Shown here one piece after another: positions 6,470-11,727 of a DNA stretch of 11,727 nucleotides. Source of the DNA: an uncultured Collinsella sp. (GTDB taxonomy: Bacteria > Actinomycetota > Coriobacteriia > Coriobacteriales > Coriobacteriaceae). The DNA lies in contig URVK01000027.1 in NCBI GenBank assembly GCA_900551305.1, forward strand, positions 1 through 11,727, read 5' to 3'. Position 1 is the stretch's first letter. Every line of letters starts with the position of its first letter. The position numbers were made by a program, and so were the translations under genes. Under the pieces are notes generated by a model that was not told the DNA's origin, made no database searches, and worked only from the letters and a program-made list of their open reading frames with translations.

Positions 6470-7333
6470 ATGGCATTTAACGTTAACGCGCTCGGATTTG
6501 GCGACAACGTCGTCGATCGCTACGAGCATATCCACACCATGTATCCTGGCGGTAACGCGGTGAACTTCGCCGTTTATGCCAAGAAATGCGGTGCCGCACG
6601 CTCCGCATACATGGGCATTTTTGGCAATGACGCCGCTGCCGAGCATGTCATTGCAAGCCTCGAGGATGAGGGTATCGAGCTTGACAAGTGCGAGCAGATG
6701 ATTGGCGAGAACGGAGCGGCTCGTGTGACCGTCGTTGACGGTGACCGTGTCTTCCTTGGCTCCAACGAGGGCGGTATCCGTGGCGATGCGCGCTATGTCC
6801 TCGATCGTTTTGACCTTGCGTACATGAAGCAGTTCGATGTGGTTCATTCGGGCAACTATTGCTTTACCGAGCGCGAGCTGCCCAAGCTGAAGGCTGCGGG
6901 CGTCACGGTCTCTTTTGACTTTTCGGACGACTCCACCGACGAGTACTACGAGCAGATTGCGCCCTACGTCGATTTTGCTTTCTTTAGTGCGGCGGATGCT
7001 GCGAGTGAGGACGAGATTCGCGAGCGTCTGGCATGGGTGAAGGGCCTGGGTCCGCGTTTTGTGTCGGCTACGGCGGGCGCCGAGGGCTGCATTGCTTACG
7101 ACGGCGAGCGTTATTACCGCCAGCTGGCTAAACCGGTAACGGACATGAAGGACACCATGGGGGCGGGCGACTCGTTCCTCACCTCGTTTTTGATGTGCTA
7201 TCTCGATTCCGCCAAGCGTGGTGAGGATGGCGCCGAGGCCATCGAGCGCGCGCTCGACTTTGCTGCCGGGTTTGCCTCGACCGTGTGCGGCATGGAAGGT
7301 TCTTGGGGCCACGGGGCGCCAATCGTCGAATAG
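6470..7333 (+). CDS. frlD: FrlD-like PfkB-family sugar kinase (fructoselysine 6-kinase type)
   Basis: The 287-residue protein is a ribokinase/PfkB-fold kinase. YPGGNAVNFAVYAKKCG (25-41) is the N-terminal substrate motif and matches E. coli FrlD (GGNAVNVAVY). The C-terminal signature DTMGAGDSF (228-236) contains the catalytic Asp234, the base that activates the acceptor hydroxyl. FDFSD in mid-protein also matches FrlD. It would phosphorylate C6 of the imported Amadori compound with ATP in the cytoplasm, making the substrate for the deglycase encoded just upstream. The ATG at 6470 is chosen because AGAAGGG (6455-6461) lies a normal distance upstream and because an earlier in-frame start at 6386 would overlap the deglycase gene deeply. 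The protein is about 25 residues longer than E. coli FrlD (261), mostly at the C terminus. It is the last gene of module A; a terminator-like hairpin follows. Confidence 0.85.
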   Translation: MAFNVNALGFGDNVVDRYEHIHTMYPGGNAVNFAVYAKKCGAARSAYMGIFGNDAAAEHVIASLEDEGIELDKCEQMIGENGAARVTVVDGDRVFLGSNEGGIRGDARYVLDRFDLAYMKQFDVVHSGNYCFTERELPKLKAAGVTVSFDFSDDSTDEYYEQIAPYVDFAFFSAADAASEDEIRERLAWVKGLGPRFVSATAGAEGCIAYDGERYYRQLAKPVTDMKDTMGAGDSFLTSFLMCYLDSAKRGEDGAEAIERALDFAAGFASTVCGMEGSWGHGAPIVE

Positions 7334-7403
7334 CTTAAGAAAGCGTACGGCGGTCTGGCTATGAGGTCTTGGACAGCCGATGCAAAACAATAAGCGAAAC
7401 GCG

Positions 7404-7437
7404 AAAAGGGGGCTCGCCATGTGGTGGGTCCCCTTTT
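7404..7437 (+). terminator. Hairpin terminator or attenuator between the two operon modules
   Basis: AAAAGGGG (7404-7411) pairs perfectly with CCCCTTTT (7430-7437), and the stem continues inward through 7418/7423 with three G-U wobbles to a 4-base loop, about 15 bp in all. The descending arm ends in TTTT. It lies 70 bases after the FrlD-like gene and 17 bases before the next start codon, so module B is either expressed by read-through or from a promoter I could not identify with confidence in 7334-7403. Confidence 0.6.
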
Positions 7438-7454
7438 GAACATTGGAGAAGACC

Positions 7455-8255
7455 ATGGGTATTAAAGCGTGTGCGGCTGGTTTTTGCTGCGCGGACGTCT
7501 ATCAAAACATCGGCGTGTTCTATCCGACTGGCAATGGCATTGACTGGGGTATCCATCTTGCACGAATGGGCGTTTCGGTATCTGCCGTGTCGGTTGTCGG
7601 CAAGGACGAGTACGGAGACAAGATGAGAGAGGCGCTGGCCGCCGAGGGGCTCGATATCTCACATCTGCGGGTGGAGGATGGCGACACCTCGGTGATGCTC
7701 ATGGCATTGAAAGACGGCGTCGATCGCGTACATCTCGAGGCAATCGATGGCGTAATGGAGACATATCGACCGAATGAAGACGACCGGGCGTTTATCCTGG
7801 AGCATGACATCATTCATACCGACCTGTTTGGCAATTGTTTGGACCTCCTGCCCGAATGGCATGATGCGGGCAAGACGGTGGTTATGGACTTCTCGGTGTT
7901 CAGCCAGGATCCCGAATATGCATGTGAGGCTCATTTTCCTTACGTAGACTATGCGTTCATGTCGTTTGAAGAGGACACTCCGGAGCTACGTGATTGGGTA
8001 CGCCACGTGCAGGGATTGGGACCGCGCGTTGCGGTTGCCACGCTTGGCGAGAAGGGAAGCATTGCCTTTGACGGCGAGCGCTTCTATGAGTGCGGGATCG
8101 TGCCGGCGGAGAAGGTCGTTAACACCGTGGGTGCCGGCGACTCGTATATTGCCGGGTTTACCAAGGGCGTGATCGATGGCCTTGATATTCCGGCGTGTAT
8201 GAAGGCGGGCGCTGAACTGTCGTCCCGAGTGATTGGTTCGTTTGAGCCGTACTAG
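7455..8255 (+). CDS. Second PfkB-family carbohydrate kinase, paralogous to the FrlD-like protein
   Basis: The 266-residue protein has a ribokinase fold. It has VGKDEYGDKMREAL, a stretch very like E. coli FrlD, a conserved mid-part GLGPRVAVATLGEKGSIAFDGERFYE, and the catalytic signature NTVGAGDSY (223-231) with Asp229. The N-terminal substrate motif is PTGNGIDWGIH (24-34) in place of the GGNAVN type, so a glycine of the usual GG pair and the second Asn are changed. It therefore probably phosphorylates a different sugar from the kinase of module A. GLGPR and YDGERYY/FDGERFY are shared with the upstream kinase, pointing to common descent. ATG 7455 follows GGAGA (7445-7449) at 5 bases; TTG 7443 is less likely. 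The gene opens module B, 17 bases after the hairpin and 27 bases before the amidohydrolase-2 gene. The kinase call is firm; the substrate is unknown. Confidence 0.85.
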   Translation: MGIKACAAGFCCADVYQNIGVFYPTGNGIDWGIHLARMGVSVSAVSVVGKDEYGDKMREALAAEGLDISHLRVEDGDTSVMLMALKDGVDRVHLEAIDGVMETYRPNEDDRAFILEHDIIHTDLFGNCLDLLPEWHDAGKTVVMDFSVFSQDPEYACEAHFPYVDYAFMSFEEDTPELRDWVRHVQGLGPRVAVATLGEKGSIAFDGERFYECGIVPAEKVVNTVGAGDSYIAGFTKGVIDGLDIPACMKAGAELSSRVIGSFEPY

Positions 8256-8282
8256 GGCCAAGTGCCTGGAAAGGAGTACGAA

Positions 8283-9143
8283 ATGGTTATCGACATGTTG
8301 GTCCATCCTATGCTCTATGGCGAGATCTGTACGCCAGGTGATGAGCCTGATGGATTCGGTTTTTGGTCACGAGAATTTGGTATGGGGCATATGGGTCCCA
8401 TGGATTGGGATGAGCTCCAAGTCGAGATGGACGTCTGCGACGTGCGGAAGAGCGTGCTCATGCCGCTCGATGTAACCACGGCATGCGGAGGACACTTTGG
8501 CACCAATGACCAGATTGCCATGCTGGTTGCCGCGCACCCCGATCGTCTGTGGGGATTTGCGAGCGTAGATCCGCAGGTGAGCGGTGCTGCAGACGAATTG
8601 GAGCGCGCCTTTACCGAGTTGGGGGCAAAGGGGCTTTGCCTGCATCCGGCAAAGCAGGGTTTTGCCCCCGATGATGCTGTGGCCGAGCCGCTTTACGAGC
8701 TGTGCGAGCGCTATAACAAGCCGGTGGTTTTCCATGCCGGTATGTCTTGGGAGCCGGGCGCGGAGCTCTCGCGCGGTAACCCGCTTGCATTTGAGCACAC
8801 AATCGCAACGCATCCAAATGTGCGCTTTAGTTTGACCCACTTTGGCTGGCCCTGGGTGCGCGAGACCGTGGCGATGCTGCTCAAGTATCCCAACTGCTAC
8901 GCGGACACCTCTATCACGTACATCGATTCGCCCGAGGAGATGATGCAGCGTCTTTTCACGGTCGATATGGGGCCGCTGTGGTATGAGCGCGCGCTATCGC
9001 ACCAAGTGATGTTCGCCAGCAATACGCCGCGTTTCCGTGCATTCAAACTCAAGCGGGCGCTCGATACCGTGCCCATGCGCGATGATGCGCGAGAAAGGCT
9101 CTACTGGGGTAATGCCCTGCGTTTTCTTGAAGGGGATGAGTAA
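8283..9143 (+). CDS. Amidohydrolase-2 family TIM-barrel protein (COG2159-like) with altered metal motifs
   Basis: The 286-residue cytoplasmic protein has the order of conserved elements expected for amidohydrolase-2/ACMSD-like enzymes: an N-terminal strand VIDMLVHP (2-9), PDRLWGFASVDPQ, GAKGLCLHPAKQGF with His121, KPVVFHAG with His151, FSLTHFGWPW with His186, and FASNTPRF (244-251), where the last metal ligand normally sits, followed by YWGNALRFL. The family includes metal-dependent hydrolases and decarboxylases. Two usual ligands are changed: the first His of H-x-H is Leu6, with only His8 kept, and the final Asp (typically GSDxP) is Asn247. The central His residues remain. It may be a one-metal or non-hydrolytic variant. 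ATG 8283 has AAGGAG (8271-8276) at 6 bases; GTG 8262 is upstream of that site and rejected. The YjbQ gene starts 2 bases after the stop, so the two proteins are probably co-translated and work together. The substrate is unknown. Confidence 0.8.
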   Translation: MVIDMLVHPMLYGEICTPGDEPDGFGFWSREFGMGHMGPMDWDELQVEMDVCDVRKSVLMPLDVTTACGGHFGTNDQIAMLVAAHPDRLWGFASVDPQVSGAADELERAFTELGAKGLCLHPAKQGFAPDDAVAEPLYELCERYNKPVVFHAGMSWEPGAELSRGNPLAFEHTIATHPNVRFSLTHFGWPWVRETVAMLLKYPNCYADTSITYIDSPEEMMQRLFTVDMGPLWYERALSHQVMFASNTPRFRAFKLKRALDTVPMRDDARERLYWGNALRFLEGDE

Positions 9144-9145
9144 AC

Positions 9146-9574
9146 ATGGTGACGCTCGAGACATTGAGCTATCTATCGACTGCTCCGGACCAGTTCATCG
9201 ATATTACCGAAGACGTGCACGCCGCCATCGAACGCAGCTCGGTGACCAATGGCTTGGCAGCGATTATTTTGTCGCATACGACCTGTGGAATCGTGGTAAA
9301 CGAGGGGCTGCCCTGCGTGGAGACGGATCTTATGGAGACGCTTGATCGCATCGCCCCACTCGATGCCCCCTATGCGCATGCACACTTCCTGCCGAGCTAT
9401 GGAGCCACCGGCAACAACTCCTGTGGGCATATCAAGAGCATGATTTGTGGAAACAGTTGCTTCTTTCCCGTCCAAGATGGCCACATCGTGTGCGGAGGTG
9501 CCCAGAACATCTATCTTGCGGAGTTTGACGGTCCGCAGAAGCGAAAAGTGTTCGTCGAAGTGCTGGGGGAGTAA
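9146..9574 (+). CDS. yjbQ: YjbQ-family (UPF0047) protein, cysteine-rich variant
   Basis: The 142-residue single-domain protein has all the landmarks of the YjbQ family: SHTTCGIVVNEG (43-54), a block ending GHIKSMICGNS (94-104), PVQDGHI and the closing QNIYLAEFDGP. Length matches the family (about 130-140). E. coli YjbQ has weak thiamine-phosphate synthase activity in vitro, so databases label it secondary thiamine-phosphate synthase, but its real role is unresolved. The usual NADAHIK segment is NNSCGHIK here, keeping the His and Lys but not the Asp. Six cysteines (47, 57, 93, 101, 105, 116) lie around the conserved blocks, more than I expect for the family. The gene starts 2 bases after the amidohydrolase-2 gene, with AGGGGATGAG (9131-9140) as the likely ribosome site. 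In this setting a role on a sugar-phosphate intermediate is more likely than thiamine synthesis; that is inference. Confidence 0.88.
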   Translation: MVTLETLSYLSTAPDQFIDITEDVHAAIERSSVTNGLAAIILSHTTCGIVVNEGLPCVETDLMETLDRIAPLDAPYAHAHFLPSYGATGNNSCGHIKSMICGNSCFFPVQDGHIVCGGAQNIYLAEFDGPQKRKVFVEVLGE

Positions 9575-9607
9575 CGTCCCTGCAATAACCCTATGAAGGA
9601 GCACGTT

Positions 9608-10445
9608 ATGTCGTTTCTAACTTCGATGTTCAAGACCGAAAAGCCGGTTATCGGAATGCTGCACCTGCGTCCTCTGCCGGGCGATCCACTGTATTACCCG
9701 GGCGGAAGCGTGTCACAGGTCGTGGAAGCCGCCAAGCGCGATCTCGAAGCGTTGCAGCAGGGCGGTGTCGATGGCATTTTGATTACCAATGAGCTCTCGA
9801 TGCCCTATGAGCAGCATGTTTCTCCCTCAACCCTTGCATCGATGGGCTTTGTAATCGGGGCTCTATCCCATGATCTGTCGACTCCTTGGGGAGCTGAGGC
9901 TATTTACGATGGCGATGCCACAATCGAGCTGTGCGCTGCCGTCGACGCGCAGTTCACACGCTGTAATTTTTGCGGTGCCTGGGCCGGTGATCTCGGGCTG
10001 ATTAACCGAGATTTCGCTCACACCATGCGTCGCAAGGCGGCGCTGCGCCTGGACGACCTCAAGCTTTTTCACTTCATCACGAGCGAGGGGGAGGTTTATC
10101 TCAACGACCGCACGACTGCGGACATTGCCGATTCGCTTCTCTTTAATTGCCTACCGGATGCGATGGTCATCGGCGGTTCGGCTGCCGGGCGTGGGGCCTC
10201 CGGGGCCTCGCGCCGGTCGTGGCGCTTCGGGCGAGCTTGCCGATGAGGTCCGCGAGCGTGTTGGCCAAGTACCTGTGGTATGTGGCACCGGTTGTCGCGA
10301 AAATACCGTGGCTGACGTATTTGCTCACTACGATGGCGCGTTTGTCGGCACGTGCTTAAAGCGCGACGGAAAGCTGGATGCCCCGGTCGATGTTGAGCGG
10401 GTAGCTCGTTTTATGGCTACCGCTCGTACGGCGCGAGGGGAGTAG
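9608..10445 (+). pseudogene. SgcQ/BtpA-family TIM-barrel gene disrupted by a 28-base insertion (frameshift)
   Basis: The first frame runs from ATG 9608 (AAGGAG at 9596-9601) with the family opening KPVIGMLHLRPLPGDPLYY, GGVDGILITNELSMPY, RCNFCGAWAGDLG and PDAMVIGGSAAG, then goes out of frame and stops at TGA 10244-10246. The rest of the family sequence (GELADEVRERV, VPVVCGTGCRENTVADVF, GAFVGTCLKRDGKLDAPVD) continues in the +1 frame to TAG 10443-10445. Removing 28 bases near 10184-10211 restores one frame of 269 residues, normal for the family, and the same residue spacing as E. coli SgcQ (AGTRTDSALLKRV against AGRGASGELADEV). SgcQ/BtpA proteins are phosphate-binding barrels of uncertain function; BtpA was linked to photosystem I stability and SgcQ lies in a sugar operon. 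Every other part looks intact, so this is a recent mutation or a sequence error. Confidence 0.85.
10184..10232 (+). repeat. Imperfect direct repeat of 21 bases at the frameshift in the SgcQ-like gene
   Basis: Copy 1 (10184-10204) and copy 2 (10212-10232) both encode AGRGASG, copy 1 in the upstream frame and copy 2 in the downstream frame. They start 28 bases apart, which is why the frame is lost. They match at 16 of 21 bases, and all five differences are at third codon positions and silent. Confidence 0.75.
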
Positions 10446-10451
10446 GCACCT

Positions 10452-11727
10452 ATGGCGCTCTATCTGGGTATTGATATTGGGACAAGCGCCTCTAAAGGCG
10501 TTTTAATCGATGATCGATGCAACATCGTTTGCCAAGCCTCTTGTGGACATGAGACGGACAACCCGTGTGACGGATGGTACCAGCATGATGCGGAGGCAGT
10601 TTGGTGGGGCGATTTTTGCCGCTTGTCGCGCGAGCTGGTGGCGCGATCGGGGGTTAACGCGGCACAGATCGGATGCGTGGGCCTTTCCGCATTGGGCTGC
10701 GACTGCGTACCGGTCGATACCGAGTGCAACGCGCTGGCGCCCGCGATTTTGTATGGAGTCGATGCACGTTCGAAGCCGCAGATTGACGAGCTCCTTTCCG
10801 AATATGGGTCAGATCGCGCACGCGAGCTTTTCGGGCACGATCCCTGTTCGTCAGATATTGCTCCCAAGATCTTGTGGTTTAAGGAGAATATGCCCGAGGT
10901 GCACGAACGTGCCGCGAAGTTCCTGACGGCGTCATCGTTTCTGTGCGCGAAGTTGACGGGGCGTTTTACGGTGGACCGTTATTTGGCGGAGGATTTTCTT
11001 CCCCTATACGACCGCTACACTTGGAAGGTTGATGCTCGGGAATGTGCTCGTTTCTGCCGGCCTGACCAGATGGCGGAGGTAATGTCGGCTACCGATATTG
11101 CCGGGGTGATTACGCAGCGTGCGGCTGAGGCGACGGGGCTCGCAGCGGGGACACCTGTCTTAGTGGGAACGGGCGACTCTGGTGCCGAGGCCATTTCGAC
11201 GGGTGTATTCCGTCCCGGCGATATGATGGTTCAGTTGGGGAGCACGGCGTATTTCATCTACCTAGCTGATCATATGGTCGATGATGCCCGCCTGTGGCCA
11301 GGGACGTTTATCATTCCCGGAACTTACGGGATCTGCGCGGGGACCAATACGGCGGGGGCACTCACATCGTGGCTGCGCCAAGAGCTGTATCGCGACGCCG
11401 TAGAGGCCGAGGGCCACGGTGGCCCCGCTGCATATTCGGTTATGGCGCATGATGCCGCCGGTGTGGCGCCGGGTGCCGATGGGCTTCTGTGTCTGCCGTA
11501 CTTTGCGGGGGAGCGTACTCCGCTCAACGATCCCGAGGCGCGAGGCGTCTTCTTTGGCCTGACCGGAAGGCATACGCGAGCCCATATGGTTCGCGCCGCC
11601 TTGGAAGGCGTCGCGTATACCGTTGCATCCCATGTCGACATTATCGAGCGAGAGCATGGGCTGCCAATTGGGCGCATTATGCTTGTCGGAGGTGGAACCA
11701 AGAATCCAGTTTGGATGCAGGCCATCG
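10452..11727 (+). CDS. FGGY-family carbohydrate kinase (xylulokinase-like), 5' part
   Basis: The reading frame is open from ATG 10452 to the window edge, giving 425 residues; the family is usually near 500, so most of the protein is present. The N-terminal ATP/phosphate motif is LGIDIGTSASKG (5-16), followed by GWYQHDAEAVWW (41-52), a substrate-side element. LVGTGDSGAEA holds Asp242, the expected catalytic base, and QLGSTAYF, AGERTPLNDPEARGVFFGL, ALEGVAYTVA and VGGGTKNPVWMQ are typical of the second domain. FGGY kinases phosphorylate pentoses, pentuloses, polyols or related sugars in the cytoplasm. The specificity here cannot be read; similarity is to the XylB side of the family (COG1070). 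The gene starts 6 bases after the SgcQ-like gene, with AGGGGAG upstream, so it is co-transcribed with module B and may share translation with its disrupted neighbour. Confidence 0.88.
   Translation, partial: MALYLGIDIGTSASKGVLIDDRCNIVCQASCGHETDNPCDGWYQHDAEAVWWGDFCRLSRELVARSGVNAAQIGCVGLSALGCDCVPVDTECNALAPAILYGVDARSKPQIDELLSEYGSDRARELFGHDPCSSDIAPKILWFKENMPEVHERAAKFLTASSFLCAKLTGRFTVDRYLAEDFLPLYDRYTWKVDARECARFCRPDQMAEVMSATDIAGVITQRAAEATGLAAGTPVLVGTGDSGAEAISTGVFRPGDMMVQLGSTAYFIYLADHMVDDARLWPGTFIIPGTYGICAGTNTAGALTSWLRQELYRDAVEAEGHGGPAAYSVMAHDAAGVAPGADGLLCLPYFAGERTPLNDPEARGVFFGLTGRHTRAHMVRAALEGVAYTVASHVDIIEREHGLPIGRIMLVGGGTKNPVWMQAI

Noticed and set aside
7369..7396. Possible promoter (TTGGAC, then TAAGCG) before module B
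   Set aside because: The -10 match is poor, and it lies upstream of the terminator-like hairpin, so it would not escape it.
5452..7456. Long - strand open frames opposite the FrlB- and FrlD-like genes (351 and 397 codons)
   Set aside because: They span the boundaries of several real + strand genes and show no domain signature or plausible ribosome site.
10125..10246. Programmed +1 frameshift in the SgcQ-like gene
   Set aside because: No slippery codon with a stop or stimulatory structure is evident. A shift would add about nine residues not expected by the family, while deleting 28 bases gives exact family spacing. Mutation or error is simpler.
1..11727. CRISPR array, tRNA, rRNA, insertion sequence or phage attachment site
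   Set aside because: I saw no regularly spaced repeats, cloverleaf-like sequence, transposase motif or flanking direct repeats anywhere in the window.

Overview
The window looks like a carbohydrate-catabolism island from a GC-rich gut Actinomycetota, most likely a Collinsella-like Coriobacteriia. This placement rests on overall base and codon use and on the gene set; there is no rRNA or other phylogenetic marker here. All convincing genes lie on the + strand. Gaps are short, the longest being about 220 bases, and there is no sign of an insertion sequence, CRISPR array, tRNA or prophage gene.

Layout. (1) 2-403: the 3' end of a HAD-family phosphatase or phosphomutase, with a candidate terminator. 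(2) 554-1297: a GntR/UTRA regulator preceded by a candidate promoter, a palindrome and a leader hairpin, and followed by a strong hairpin terminator. (3) 1516-7333: module A, a tight five-gene operon coding for a YfcC-type membrane transporter, a YtcJ-like amidohydrolase, and FrlC-, FrlB- and FrlD-like proteins. (4) 7404-7437: a 15-bp hairpin with a T-ending arm, a likely terminator or attenuator. (5) 7455 to the window end: module B, coding for a second PfkB-type kinase, an ACMSD-like amidohydrolase-2 protein, a YjbQ (UPF0047) protein, an SgcQ/BtpA-family protein broken by a frameshift, and an FGGY carbohydrate kinase cut by the window edge.

Function. The FrlB, FrlC and FrlD trio with a GntR/UTRA regulator is the signature of Amadori-product (fructoselysine-type) catabolism: uptake, optional 3-epimerisation, phosphorylation at C6, then deglycation to glucose 6-phosphate plus the free amine. 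The cluster differs from the E. coli frl operon in its transporter (YfcC type, not an amino-acid permease) and in its extra amidohydrolase. Module B has no textbook pathway that I recognise; it may handle a related sugar conjugate.

The points most worth a second look are the altered metal-ligand motifs in both amidohydrolases, the 28-base insertion that breaks the SgcQ-like gene and leaves two copies of one heptapeptide that differ only at synonymous positions, the undescribed composition of module B, and the repeated GAACG half-sites in front of the transporter gene.
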